NCBI GenBank assembly: GCA_030153485.1
Contig: JAGUQX010000040.1
Location: 1 to 52,930 of the forward strand
Length of the DNA stretch: 52,930 nucleotides
Direction of reading: 5' to 3'
DNA from: Oscillospiraceae bacterium
GTDB taxonomy: Bacteria > Bacillota > Clostridia > Oscillospirales > Ruminococcaceae
Made by a program: the position numbers and the translations under genes. This document shows, in pieces, positions 6,686 through 15,642 of this stretch (positions are counted from its first letter, which is position 1; each line of letters opens with the position of its first letter). Under the pieces are notes generated by a model. The model made no database searches. It was not told where the DNA came from and worked only from the letters and a program-made list of their open reading frames with translations.

Positions 6686-7447
6686 ATGAATAATAAAAAT
6701 TCAGGAAAAAAAAATTCTAAATTATTTATAAGCAAAGGATTTTATATAAGTCTTGTTGCTAGTATTATTGCAGTTGGGATTGCTTCTTATCTTGCAATAA
6801 ATAAATCGATGGATCATATAAGTAAAGTTGAAGAAAATAATAACAATAAACAGATAACAATAGACGAATGGGTTAATAAAGGTCTTAATGATGTAGATAA
6901 TAGCCAATCTGGAGTTGAATATTCTTCTAGTAGTTCTAGTAGCAGTTCTAAAGTGGCAAAGGAAGGTAATAAATCTGATAAACCAGTTTCAGAAAATACT
7001 TCATCAGAATCAAAGGCAACAACTAATGGTGTAAAAATAGTTTTTGCTATGCCAATTAACGGAGATATTATAAATAATTTTAGCTCTGGAGAACTAATAA
7101 AATCAAAAACTTTAGGAGATTGGAGAACCCATGATGGAATAGATATAAAATCTAAAATGGGGACACCAGTTAAATCTATAGGTGATGGAAAAGTTATAGA
7201 TGTTACGGAAAATTCTATGTGGGGTACAAGTGTAATAATCGAACATACTGGTGGATTTACATCTTATTATAATGGGTTATCAAAAAGTATTAGTGTTAAA
7301 AAAGATCAGATTATAAAAATGGGAGATGTTATAGGTGGAGTTGGAGATACCGCGGAAATAGAAATTTCTGAAGAATCACATCTTCATTTTGCTTTAAAGA
7401 AAGACAAAGATTGGGTTGATCCTATGAAATATTTAACAAAGCCATAA
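6686..7447 (+). CDS. spoIIQ: SpoIIQ-like M23 metallopeptidase, forespore engulfment protein
   Basis: The start is ATG 6686 behind GGAGG; a GTG fifteen bases earlier overlaps this ribosome site. There is a basic N terminus, one membrane segment (about residues 18-40), a Ser-rich linker, then an M23 domain with HDGID and the SHLHFAL motif near the end. Both zinc motifs are present, so it should be active, as in clostridial SpoIIQ and unlike the B. subtilis form, which has lost activity. In engulfment it is expected in the forespore membrane, pairing with SpoIIIAH to form the mother cell-forespore channel. The typical SpoIIQ C terminus (DWVDPMKYL) is present. It is a single gene between two terminators. 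A general wall endopeptidase is the alternative. Confidence 0.75.
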   Translation: MNNKNSGKKNSKLFISKGFYISLVASIIAVGIASYLAINKSMDHISKVEENNNNKQITIDEWVNKGLNDVDNSQSGVEYSSSSSSSSSKVAKEGNKSDKPVSENTSSESKATTNGVKIVFAMPINGDIINNFSSGELIKSKTLGDWRTHDGIDIKSKMGTPVKSIGDGKVIDVTENSMWGTSVIIEHTGGFTSYYNGLSKSISVKKDQIIKMGDVIGGVGDTAEIEISEESHLHFALKKDKDWVDPMKYLTKP

Positions 7448-7448
7448 T

Positions 7449-7492
7449 AATTAATAAAACCTTGTGATAATAATCACAAGGTTTTATTAATT
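7449..7492. terminator. bidirectional terminator between spoIIQ and pfp
   Basis: A perfect 20-bp inverted repeat (AATTAATAAAACCTTGTGAT and its complement) with a 4-base loop lies between two convergent genes. Its right arm is inside the 3' end of the phosphofructokinase gene. Confidence 0.85.
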
Positions 7493-8697
7493 ATTTTATA
7501 TATCGGTAGATCGAATTCATTTTTTTTGATAGAAATATTCCCCTTTATTAATGGGAGAATATAATCTAAAATTTCTTTTTGGATTTTGGGATTATATATA
7601 TCCAACCATTTATCGGGAACTTTTTTTTCTTTATTTGCAATTAAATCTACATCTACATAAGACGTAGTTATATTATATGGTGATGAAGATATTCTGTTAT
7701 AGACCATCGCTATTCCTGTTTTGTCTTTTAGAGCATTTGTAAGACCGTCATACCCAATATTAAAAGCTTCATCTAAATCTGTTTTAGATGATAGATGAGC
7801 AGAACATCGCTGCATAAGATTTAATTCTATAGATCTAACTTTACATTCAATATTTTTTTTAACTAGATTTTCTAAATATTTACCAACTCCAGATAGATAT
7901 GTGTGTCCAAATCTATCTACTAGTCCAGTTTTACAATCCTCTCCTAGATAAGAACCATCTTTATTTTTTAAACCTTCACTAACTACGGCTATAATAGGAG
8001 TGTTATTGGTTATTCCTTGTCTTATCCGTTTTATAAAATCTTTTTCACAAAAAGGAACTTCAGGTATACATATTATTTCTGGTTGTAATCCATTTAAAAA
8101 AAATGGTATTCCTGCAGCTAGAGTAAGCCATCCAGTGTTTCTTCCCATAATTTCTACAATTGTTACAGAGGGTATATTATATATAGATATATCCCTAATT
8201 AATTCAGTAATAGTTGTAGCTATATATTTTGCAGCGCTACCAAATCCTGGTGTATGATCTGTTAATATAAGATCATTATCAATAGTTTTTGGAATGCCAA
8301 CAACTTTTATATCTAAATTTATCTCTTTAAAATATTTTGCAATTTTATCTACCGTATCCATAGAGTCATTCCCACCAATATATAAAAAATATCCTATATT
8401 ATATTGTTTAAAACGATTAATAATTATATCAAATTCTTTTTTAGAATTTGATAATTTGTATCTACATGATCCTAAGGCCATAGCGGGTGTGTATTTGAGA
8501 TCTTCTATATCTTTTTGTTTTTGAAATTGATTATTTAATAATACAATTTCATCATTTAAAATTCCTTCTATTCCATAGAAACTTCCGTATATCTTTATAT
8601 TTGATTCTATGGCTTTTTGTATAACCCCAGCTAAAGATGAATTTATAGCTGATGTTGGACCCCCTGATTGAGCGACAATTATATTTGTATTGGGCAT
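7474..8697 (-). CDS. pfp: 6-phosphofructokinase, PPi-dependent type
   Basis: At 407 residues this is longer than the 320-residue ATP enzymes. The phosphate-donor loop reads GGNDS (108-112) and the catalytic loop PKTIDND (136-142). The Asp after GG-x and the Lys of PKTIDND replace the two glycines that mark ATP-dependent enzymes, so PPi is the likely donor. MGRNTGWLT, which binds fructose 6-phosphate, is intact. It would interconvert fructose 6-phosphate and fructose 1,6-bisphosphate in glycolysis, reversibly if PPi is used. The gene stands alone, convergent to spoIIQ, with AGGA upstream of ATG. With pyk it is the glycolytic content of the window. Confidence 0.85.
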   Translation of the reverse strand: MPNTNIIVAQSGGPTSAINSSLAGVIQKAIESNIKIYGSFYGIEGILNDEIVLLNNQFQKQKDIEDLKYTPAMALGSCRYKLSNSKKEFDIIINRFKQYNIGYFLYIGGNDSMDTVDKIAKYFKEINLDIKVVGIPKTIDNDLILTDHTPGFGSAAKYIATTITELIRDISIYNIPSVTIVEIMGRNTGWLTLAAGIPFFLNGLQPEIICIPEVPFCEKDFIKRIRQGITNNTPIIAVVSEGLKNKDGSYLGEDCKTGLVDRFGHTYLSGVGKYLENLVKKNIECKVRSIELNLMQRCSAHLSSKTDLDEAFNIGYDGLTNALKDKTGIAMVYNRISSSPYNITTSYVDVDLIANKEKKVPDKWLDIYNPKIQKEILDYILPLIKGNISIKKNEFDLPIYKIINKTL

Positions 8698-8822
8698 AAA
8701 TCCTCCAAAAAATTTAATAATAATAATAATATATTTATAAAAATATAGTAAAGCATATTAACCTTATTTATATAATATGTTATAATTTATTATAAATCAT
8801 TTTATAGAAAAAAGGTGCAAAG

Positions 8823-10142
8823 ATGAAAAAAATATTATCTATATTTCTTGTCTATATTATATTTTGTAATATATTTATTGGATATGTTTCTTATGCTGAA
8901 GAAAATAAAAAATCAATGCCAATAGTTAATAGTGAATCTGTCTATATGGTTAATACAGATAGCGAAACTGTAATTTATGAAAAAAATCCTAATAAAAAAA
9001 TAGCCCCTGCATCTTTGGTAAAAATTATGACAGCTATTTTAACTATTGAAAATATTGAAGATATACAAAATACAAAGATAGAATCAAAGGGATATATTTA
9101 TGATGAATTTGTAAATATTAATATATCAAATGCAGATATAAAAAGAGGCGAAATTATTACTGTAGAAGATCTATTATATGCCTTAGTTTTACAATCAGCA
9201 GGAGAGGCGGCAAGTATACTTGCAGATTATATAGGTGAAGGCAGTATAGATAAATTTGTGTCTATGATGAATGATAAAGCTAAAGAGTTAGGTGCAATGG
9301 ATACAAATTTTACGAACCCACATGGTTTAGATGATAAAGATCAGTATACAACAGCTAAAGATATGTATACAATTTCTAAATACGCTATGAAAAACCCTAT
9401 ATTTAATAAAATATCTACTACTAATAGATATGAAATGAAACCAACAAATAAGCATCAAACGCCTAGATATGTTGTACATACAAATTTGATGATTGATAAA
9501 AATAGAGGTGGAAAATATTATTATAGTTATGCTAAAGGAATAAAAACAGGCACAACTGATAAAGCGGGTAGAAATTTAATTTCTACAGCTTCTAAAAATG
9601 GGTATAACTATATGCTAGTAACTATGGGTGGACCTATGTATGATAGTAGTGGAAAAAAATTTACAGATAATTATGCGTTTATAGATGGCATAAACTTATA
9701 TAATTGGGCTTTTGATAATTTTATATTTAAAAAAATAGTTGGTAAAAACACTTCTGTTGATGAAATTAAATTAAAACTTTCGTTTAAGAGAAATCATATT
9801 TTATTATCATCTAAAGAAGATTTTTATCATTTAATGGATAAAAATATAGATATGGATAAGATTGAAAAAAAGATTGAAAAACCAAATTATATAAAAGCTC
9901 CTATAAAAGTGAATGATGTTATAGGAAAGGTTATTTTTTCTTATGAAGGAAATCAATTAGGAGAAGTTGATCTTATTTCTACAGAAGATGTCTCTAAAAA
10001 TCTTCTTTTAGAATGGTTTAATATAATTGATACAATATTATCGTATAGTATTGTACAAATAATTTTAATTATTATTTTATTTTATTTTATTTTTATGTTT
10101 ATTAAAAAGAAAAATATGAAAAAATATAAGAAAATTAAATAA
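8823..10142 (+). CDS. dacF: D-alanyl-D-alanine carboxypeptidase (S11, DacF/PBP5-like) with changed SxN motif
   Basis: A secreted penicillin-binding protein that trims the terminal D-Ala from peptidoglycan stem peptides. There is a signal sequence (about residues 1-25). The catalytic SxxK is S64-LVK, and KTGT is at 241-244. The second motif, normally S-x-N (often SANEA), reads SAGEAA at 125-130, so the conserved Asn is Gly. The protein ends with a hydrophobic segment and a Lys-rich tail, anchoring it in the membrane with the domain outside. 439 residues is usual for the family. ATG 8823 has AAAAGGTG upstream. A terminator follows. DacF-type enzymes often act in spore cortex formation, but vegetative DacA is equally possible. 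Confidence 0.85.
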   Translation: MKKILSIFLVYIIFCNIFIGYVSYAEENKKSMPIVNSESVYMVNTDSETVIYEKNPNKKIAPASLVKIMTAILTIENIEDIQNTKIESKGYIYDEFVNINISNADIKRGEIITVEDLLYALVLQSAGEAASILADYIGEGSIDKFVSMMNDKAKELGAMDTNFTNPHGLDDKDQYTTAKDMYTISKYAMKNPIFNKISTTNRYEMKPTNKHQTPRYVVHTNLMIDKNRGGKYYYSYAKGIKTGTTDKAGRNLISTASKNGYNYMLVTMGGPMYDSSGKKFTDNYAFIDGINLYNWAFDNFIFKKIVGKNTSVDEIKLKLSFKRNHILLSSKEDFYHLMDKNIDMDKIEKKIEKPNYIKAPIKVNDVIGKVIFSYEGNQLGEVDLISTEDVSKNLLLEWFNIIDTILSYSIVQIILIIILFYFIFMFIKKKNMKKYKKIK

Positions 10143-10152
10143 AATAAAATAT

Positions 10153-10192
10153 AAAAAAGATACAGGCGTATTATTATACCTGTATCTTTTTT
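10153..10192. terminator. terminator after dacF
   Basis: AAAAAAGATACAGG / CCTGTATCTTTTTT is a perfect 14-bp stem with a 12-base loop and A/T runs on both sides. It overlaps the 3' end of the acetyltransferase remnant on the other strand. Confidence 0.85.
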
Positions 10193-10476
10193 AGTTTTAC
10201 TATGTCTCCACTCGATAATATTTCTAAATGTGTAAATATTTTATCTTTTTCCCAGTCCCACCATTTTAAATTTATTTAATAAGATATAATATCTTATTAA
10301 TTTTGTTGGATTTCCCCTATATATTGTATAAGGTGGAACATATTTTATAACCGTTGAATTTGAAGTAATAATACAACCATCTCCAATTATTATATTAGGG
10401 TTTGTATTAGTATTTTTGATATAACAAGTACTTTTTATACTAGGATTTAGATAAATATCATTTGGATTTGGACCAT
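10174..10476 (-). pseudogene. remnant of a Vat/CatB-type hexapeptide acetyltransferase
   Basis: The minus strand encodes pieces of a xenobiotic acetyltransferase in broken frames. ATG at 10476 is followed, after loss of one base, by GPNPNDIYLNP, close to the family N terminus MGPNP. This runs almost directly into IIIGDGCIITSNSTVIK and VPPYTIYRGNPTKLIR, the end of the left-handed beta-helix, so roughly 100 residues of the middle are missing. After another frameshift KWWDWEKDKIFTH and EILSSGDIVKLKK complete the C terminus, with TAA at 10174-10176. The active-site His region is gone, so no activity is expected. It follows the CorC-like gene on the same strand. Family members acetylate streptogramin A or chloramphenicol, but substrate cannot be told here. 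Confidence 0.8.
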
Positions 10477-10503
10477 TTTTTTATCATAAACTCATTCCAA
10501 TTA

Positions 10504-11799
10504 TTAAATTTTTACAGCTTTTACATATTCGATTCTTCTATCAATAACCTGTATAACTGTAAATTTAAAATTATCAAATAATATTGTTATTTGTTCATTA
10601 TTTTCAGGAATTTTATCTATTTTATTTATAAGAAATTCACTAATATTATCAAAAGATTTGGGTATATTTACACCTAATATCTTAATGATATAGTCTATCT
10701 CTGTGTCACCTTTTATAATGAATGAATTTTCACTAATTTTTTTGATTTTACTATCTTCGTGATCATGTTCATCTTGTATATTACCTACAATTTCTTCTAA
10801 AAGATCTTCCATAGAGATTATGCCAGATGTTCCGCCAAAGTTGTCTATTATAACCGCCATATGAATCTTTTTTATAGAAAATTCTTTAAATATATATGTG
10901 CATTTTATAGATTCTGGAAGATATATTAAATTTTTTATAAAAGTGGTTATATTTTTATCTGAAAAATTATCTTGTCCAATAAGATGTATCAAGTCTTTTA
11001 TATAGACAACTCCAATAATATTATCTATATCATTTTTATAGATTGGTATTCTAGAAAATCCAGTCTCTTTAGATATGTTAACAATATCAGATATACATGC
11101 ACCTTCTTCTATTGCTATAATATCGGTTCTATGAGTCATAATATCATGGGCTGTTATATCATCAAACTCAAAAATATTATTTATCATTTCTTTTTGAGTA
11201 TTTTCTATAAATCCCTGTTTGTTTCCATCATTAACAATCATTAGAATATCTTCTTCGTGAGAATTTATTATATTTTTTTTACTGTCTATTTTGAAAATAA
11301 TATTTGTAATATATGTAGAAAAATTTATTATTTTTATAAGAGGAAAAAATAAAATTAAAATATATTTTATAGTTTTATATCCTTTTTTAATTATCTTTTC
11401 CGATTTATTTGTTGATATTAGATTAGGAATCGAGTAGCAAAAAATATTTAAAAAAATTGATATAATAATTATATATGATATAAAAGAAAAAGCAATTATA
11501 ATAGGGCTATTATATTTAATAGCTTGAATCATAATTGTAAAAGATGGAATTGTCATAAAAACGGCTATTATGGTATATGAGGTTATAGAAGCAATGCTAA
11601 TATCATCTATAAATTTTTTTATCTCTATATTTGATTGTAAAGATTTCAAATTTTTATTATTAATTATCTTAGATAGTTTATCTTCATTTATAAATTTGAG
11701 TGAATTTTTATAAATTATTAACTTATAATTTATAAAAATAAATATTATAGAAATAATTAAATATAAATATATACCATTTCCACTCCCGTCAGAATCCAT
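10504..11799 (-). CDS. CorC/HlyC-type protein (CNNM membrane domain + CBS pair)
   Basis: 431 residues in the usual order. An N-terminal DUF21/CNNM part has about four hydrophobic segments (to about residue 175). A CBS pair follows (GFSRIPIYKNDIDNIIGVV is the clearest part), then a C-terminal CorC_HlyC domain. Members are annotated as hemolysins, but work on the family supports magnesium/divalent-cation export or regulation. ATG 11799 is preceded by AAGGAGG. A degenerate acetyltransferase lies directly downstream and trxB is upstream on the same strand. The name 'hemolysin' should not be read as toxicity. Confidence 0.85.
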   Translation of the reverse strand: MDSDGSGNGIYLYLIISIIFIFINYKLIIYKNSLKFINEDKLSKIINNKNLKSLQSNIEIKKFIDDISIASITSYTIIAVFMTIPSFTIMIQAIKYNSPIIIAFSFISYIIIISIFLNIFCYSIPNLISTNKSEKIIKKGYKTIKYILILFFPLIKIINFSTYITNIIFKIDSKKNIINSHEEDILMIVNDGNKQGFIENTQKEMINNIFEFDDITAHDIMTHRTDIIAIEEGACISDIVNISKETGFSRIPIYKNDIDNIIGVVYIKDLIHLIGQDNFSDKNITTFIKNLIYLPESIKCTYIFKEFSIKKIHMAVIIDNFGGTSGIISMEDLLEEIVGNIQDEHDHEDSKIKKISENSFIIKGDTEIDYIIKILGVNIPKSFDNISEFLINKIDKIPENNEQITILFDNFKFTVIQVIDRRIEYVKAVKI

Positions 11800-11847
11800 G
11801 TAAAAAATCCTCCTTAAATAAATGCAATTATAATTAATTAGAGTTTA

Positions 11848-12753
11848 TTAGTCTAAAAGAAATTCAAGACAGTTTGTAGCAGCGATTGCTCCATCAGAAG
11901 TTGCGGTTACTAGTTGTCTAAGAGCTTTTGTTCGAACATCTCCTGCTACAAATACGCCTTTTAAATTAGTTTTACAATCTTCTCCAGATATTATATATCC
12001 ATATTCATCTATGTTTAACATATCTTTAAACATATCCGATTCAGGAATAATTCCGACAGATACAAATAATCCTGAAATATCTAAATTTGAGATATTTTCT
12101 GTTTTCACATTTTTTATTTCTATAGAATTTAAAGAATCTGTTCCTATAGCTTTTTGAATAATAGAGTCTGTTATAATTTCTATATTTTTTGTATCTCTAA
12201 TTTTATTTAGAGTTAATTTATTTCCTCTAAAAAAATCTCTTCTATGAATTAAAAAAACTTTTTTTGCTATTTTAGAAAGGAATAGAGATTCATCTAGTGC
12301 AGTATTACCGCCTCCAACTACAACAACATATTTTTGTTTATAAAAAGCTCCATCACAAGTAGCACAATATGAGATTCCTTTTCCATCTAATTTTTCTTCA
12401 TTTTCACAATTTAGCTTTCTATGGGTCGCTCCTGTAGCAATTATAACGGATTTTGTTTTATATGTTTTTTGATTTGTTTTAATTGTTTTTATATTAGAAG
12501 TTAGATCTATTTCTACTACTGTTTCATAAGTTATATTTGCTCCTAAATTCATTGCTTGTGTGTATAAATTTTGTGCGAAATCAAAACCAGACACGTTAGC
12601 AAGAGAAGGATAGTTATCAATTTGAGGAGAGTTTACTATCTGTCCGCCGTGAAAATTTTTTTCTATAATCATAGTAGAAGCTCCGCCTCTGGTTGCGTAA
12701 ATAGAGCTTGTTAAACCAGCTGTACCCGCTCCAAGAATGATTAGATCATACAT
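11848..12753 (-). CDS. trxB: thioredoxin reductase
   Basis: An FAD/NADPH-dependent disulfide reductase. FAD motif GAGTAG near the N terminus, redox pair C130-A-T-C133 followed by DGAFY, NADPH motif VVGGGNTALDES, and a C-terminal FAD motif GVFVAGDVRTK. The start at 12753 (MYDLIILG) is chosen because AAAAGGAGA lies seven bases before it; a reading frame extends eight codons further upstream without a better site. 302 residues is usual. It reduces thioredoxin in the cytosol for ribonucleotide reductase and protein thiols. Divergent from nth across an AT-rich palindrome. Confidence 0.93.
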   Translation of the reverse strand: MYDLIILGAGTAGLTSSIYATRGGASTMIIEKNFHGGQIVNSPQIDNYPSLANVSGFDFAQNLYTQAMNLGANITYETVVEIDLTSNIKTIKTNQKTYKTKSVIIATGATHRKLNCENEEKLDGKGISYCATCDGAFYKQKYVVVVGGGNTALDESLFLSKIAKKVFLIHRRDFFRGNKLTLNKIRDTKNIEIITDSIIQKAIGTDSLNSIEIKNVKTENISNLDISGLFVSVGIIPESDMFKDMLNIDEYGYIISGEDCKTNLKGVFVAGDVRTKALRQLVTATSDGAIAATNCLEFLLD

Positions 12754-12830
12754 AATTTTTCTCCTTTTATACAAATGTAGTATATAATATTATATAATAT
12801 TATATACTAATTATTTTATATTTACAAATT

Positions 12831-12884
12831 AAATGATATTATAATAATTATAAATAATATGATATAATTATTATAATATCATTT
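12831..12884. repeat. perfect 20-bp AT palindrome in the trxB-nth intergenic region
   Basis: AAATGATATTATAATAATTA and its exact complement are separated by 14 bases. The genes on either side diverge, so it is not a shared terminator. The right arm contains TATAAT (12872-12877), so it could be an operator or part of the nth promoter. Confidence 0.6.
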
Positions 12885-12903
12885 AAAATATATAGGGGGA
12901 TTA

Positions 12904-13530
12904 ATGACTAAAAAAGAAAAAATTTTAATAATTATTGAAAGATTAAAAAAAATTTTTCCTGATCCAAGATGCGCTTTATTCTATAGAGAACCTTATGAAC
13001 TTTTGATTGCTACTAGGCTTTCTGCCCAATGTACAGATGAGCGTGTAAATATAGTTACTCCACCAATGTTTGATTTTTATAAATCTATAGAAGATTTTGC
13101 TAATGCTAATATAGATGATGTGGAAAATTTTGTAAAAACATGTGGTCTTTATAAAACAAAATCAAAAGATATTATTAACATGTGTAAAATGATTATAACA
13201 GATTTTGGTGGAGTTGTTCCAGACAATATTCCAGATCTTACACTGCTTCCTGGAATAGGGAGAAAAACAGCAAATCTTATTATTGGAGATATATATGGCA
13301 AACCATCTATAGTTGTGGATACTCATTGTATACGAGTTTCTAACCGTCTTGGTCTTGTAAAAAAAGAAAAAGATCCATATAAAATAGAATTATCTTTAAA
13401 AAAAGTTGTTCCTCTAGATGAATCAAGTAATTTTTGTCATAGACTTGTTTTTTGGGGGAGAGAATATTGTAAAGCAAGGAATCCTTTATGTGAAGAATGT
13501 GTCATGAAAGATTTTTGTATAGAAAAATAA
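12904..13530 (+). CDS. nth: endonuclease III (DNA glycosylase/AP lyase)
   Basis: A base-excision repair enzyme removing oxidised pyrimidines. Helix-hairpin-helix LPGIGRKTAN carries the catalytic Lys121, and VVDTH the catalytic Asp139. The C-terminal cluster C-x6-C-x2-C-x5-C (EYCKARNPLCEECVMKDFC) binds a [4Fe-4S] cluster. 208 residues is typical. ATG 12904 follows GGGGGA closely. It is read on its own; the TPP riboswitch begins ten bases after the stop. Confidence 0.93.
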   Translation: MTKKEKILIIIERLKKIFPDPRCALFYREPYELLIATRLSAQCTDERVNIVTPPMFDFYKSIEDFANANIDDVENFVKTCGLYKTKSKDIINMCKMIITDFGGVVPDNIPDLTLLPGIGRKTANLIIGDIYGKPSIVVDTHCIRVSNRLGLVKKEKDPYKIELSLKKVVPLDESSNFCHRLVFWGREYCKARNPLCEECVMKDFCIEK

Positions 13531-13539
13531 TAGTTATTT

Positions 13540-13622
13540 ATTGCAGGGGTGCTTTTGCTGAGAGAAGTTGTAAAACTTTAACCCTTTTAACCTGATGTAG
13601 ATAATTCTACCGTAGGGAGCCA
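13540..13622 (+). ncRNA. TPP (thiamine pyrophosphate) riboswitch
   Basis: The THI-box core is plain: GGGGTGC, GCTGAGA, ACCCTTTTAACCTGAT, GTAGATAATTCTACCGTAGGGA. TAGGGAGCC at its 3' end can pair imperfectly with GGCTTTCCTA at 13642-13651, a likely part of the expression switch ahead of the thiT ribosome site. Thiamine pyrophosphate binding should switch off the transporter. Confidence 0.95.
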
Positions 13623-13689
13623 TCTAGTGTATTGTTTCGTAGGCTTTCCTATAGATATTTTAATTATTAAGTAGGAGGGCATATTTGTC

Positions 13690-14322
13690 ATGAATAATAA
13701 AATAAATATTAAGCGTTTAGTTGAAACAAGTTTATTTATCATTTTAGGTATAATTCTTTCTATGATAAGGATATTTAATCTTCCTTATGGAGGGTCTATA
13801 ACCATTGCTAGTATGTTGCCATTAGTTTTTATATCTTTTAAATATGGAACTAAATGGGGGATATTTGCCGGGATTGTGTACGGTTTACTATCTGGAATAT
13901 TTGGTTTTTCTGAAGGAAGCTTTAAAGGGATTAATTTTGGGATGATATTTTTAATATTTTTTATAGATTATATATTAGCTCATGCAGTTATAGGATTCTC
14001 AGGATTATTCAGAAACTATAAAAAAATAAAATTATCCACAAGATTGGTATTTGGAATTATAATAGGTGGATCTTTAAAACTTTTTTTTCATATATTATCA
14101 GGGGCTATTTTTTATGGATCTTATGCTCAATGGTTTTTTTCGCAAGAAGGATTTTCACAAGGAGAGTATATATTACAAAAATTTTCTGGATTTAGTTTAT
14201 ATTTGATATATTCATTATTTTATAATATATCTTACATGATTCCAGAAATAATAATTACTTGTATTATTGGGTATGCTTTATCTAAAGTTAGTTATATAAA
14301 CAACAAATTAAAGTTAGACTAA
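13690..14322 (+). CDS. thiT: thiamine transporter substrate-binding subunit ThiT (ECF type)
   Basis: The S-component of an energy-coupling-factor importer, which needs the shared EcfAA'T module encoded elsewhere. 210 residues with about six membrane segments and the family signature NLPYGGSITIASMLPLVF. The controlling TPP riboswitch directly upstream supports the substrate. ATG 13690 has AGGAGG about 12 bases upstream. The gene ends one base before the convergent trkA-like gene, and a shared palindrome covers both stops. Confidence 0.92.
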   Translation: MNNKINIKRLVETSLFIILGIILSMIRIFNLPYGGSITIASMLPLVFISFKYGTKWGIFAGIVYGLLSGIFGFSEGSFKGINFGMIFLIFFIDYILAHAVIGFSGLFRNYKKIKLSTRLVFGIIIGGSLKLFFHILSGAIFYGSYAQWFFSQEGFSQGEYILQKFSGFSLYLIYSLFYNISYMIPEIIITCIIGYALSKVSYINNKLKLD

Positions 14323-14340
14323 TTAGTCTAACTTTAATTT
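14305..14340. terminator. bidirectional terminator across thiT and trkA ends
   Basis: AAATTAAAGTTAGACTAA and its complement form a self-complementary stretch covering the last codons of both convergent genes. Confidence 0.75.
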
Positions 14341-14982
14341 TTGTTTTATATATTTTAAATTTTTATTTTTTGACATAACCATAATTTTATCTAAAGGAAG
14401 TATTTGTACATTTCCTCTAGGAATTATAATTTCGTCTCCTCTTAAAATAGATATGACTATAAATTCGTTTGGAAAATCTATCTCACTTAGTGTTTTATGA
14501 GATAGCTTATAGTCTTTAGGTATATTTATCTCTGAAATAGCGGCGGATCCATTGTTTATAGATAGAAGCTCTTTTATATCAGAGGACTGTATTTCGCGCT
14601 CTAAAAGCCTTGCTATATTATCTGTGCTACTTAAAACAATATCTATACCAAGTTGTTTCATAATTATAGAGTTTCTAGGATTATTAACTTTTGCAATAGT
14701 TTTTTTAGTATTAAAAAGTTTTTTGGCAAGTTGACAGGATATTAAGTTTGTTTCATCCTGCCCAGTAACACTTACAAAAGCATCAATATCATCGCTATAT
14801 GCACTTTCTAAAACTTCTATTGATGTTCCATCTCCGCATATAACTGGAATATCTAGATCATTTGCTAAAAATTTACAATATTTTTTATTAATTTCTATTA
14901 ATATCGGATCGTGATCATGTTCGAGTAAAGTTTTGACAAGGTAATATCCGATTTTCCCCCCACCAATTATGATTATATTCAT
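14323..14982 (-). CDS. trkA: TrkA/KtrA-like K+ uptake regulatory protein (RCK), second copy
   Basis: 219 residues: an N-terminal Rossmann RCK-N domain (IIGGGKIGYYLVK, with an acidic residue in LIEIN to hold the NAD ribose) and a C-terminal RCK-C domain (SHKTLSEIDFPNEFIVISI). Such proteins form rings that gate Trk/Ktr potassium channels in response to nucleotides. It lies 14 bases after a paralogue on the same strand. No membrane TrkH/KtrB gene is in the window. Confidence 0.85.
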   Translation of the reverse strand: MNIIIIGGGKIGYYLVKTLLEHDHDPILIEINKKYCKFLANDLDIPVICGDGTSIEVLESAYSDDIDAFVSVTGQDETNLISCQLAKKLFNTKKTIAKVNNPRNSIIMKQLGIDIVLSSTDNIARLLEREIQSSDIKELLSINNGSAAISEINIPKDYKLSHKTLSEIDFPNEFIVISILRGDEIIIPRGNVQILPLDKIMVMSKNKNLKYIKQKLKLD

Positions 14983-14996
14983 ATAGAAGAGTTCCC

Positions 14997-15617
14997 CTAA
15001 TCTATAATTTTTGAAATAACTAGACTATCGCCCTGTTTAAGCTTTATATTATTATCTTTAGCAATGGTTAAAGATTTATCATCATGTTCAATAGCGAAGA
15101 TTATTTCTTGTTTATCTGTGATGATTTCGTATAGATATCTACCTATATTTGATTTTTTTATAGGTTTAGAATAAAAGTTTATAGTATGAGATCCAATATT
15201 AAACATAACTTTTGTAGCTGTATTTTCTATAGCAGATAAAACAGATGCAACGGTTAAATTTGTAGGACATACCGTATGTATTCCAAAATGAGAAAAAACA
15301 TCTTTTCTTTTTGGATCATATATACGAGCAATAACATTTGGAACATTTAAAACTTCTTTTGCTAGTTGTGAAACCATTATATTTATATTATCATTTGATG
15401 TAACAGCAGCTAATACATCACAATTATCAGCTCCAGCTTTTTTTAAGACATCTAGATCAATGGGATACCCGGCAGTTGTAAACCCATTAAAATCATTAGA
15501 AAGACGATCAAAATTAAGTTCATCTTGATCAACAACAGATACATCATGCCCATTATTATCAAGAGAATCTGCAAGTTTACATCCGACTTTGCCGCAACCA
15601 ACAACTATAATATTCAT
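14997..15617 (-). CDS. trkA: TrkA/KtrA-like K+ uptake regulatory protein (RCK), first copy
   Basis: 206 residues with RCK-N (VVGCGKVGCKLADSL, VVDQD) and RCK-C (SNIGRYLYEII) domains. It is followed by a clear paralogue; the pair could form a hetero-ring as in two-RCK systems. ATG 15617 has AAAAGGA upstream. It is probably transcribed with the ABC ATPase gene 25 bases upstream. Confidence 0.85.
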   Translation of the reverse strand: MNIIVVGCGKVGCKLADSLDNNGHDVSVVDQDELNFDRLSNDFNGFTTAGYPIDLDVLKKAGADNCDVLAAVTSNDNINIMVSQLAKEVLNVPNVIARIYDPKRKDVFSHFGIHTVCPTNLTVASVLSAIENTATKVMFNIGSHTINFYSKPIKKSNIGRYLYEIITDKQEIIFAIEHDDKSLTIAKDNNIKLKQGDSLVISKIID

Positions 15618-15642
15618 ATAAAATCCTTTTATCTTTATAAAA

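Noticed and set aside
10174..10476. A working antibiotic acetyltransferase
   Set aside because: The middle third with the active-site region is missing and the frame is broken at least twice.
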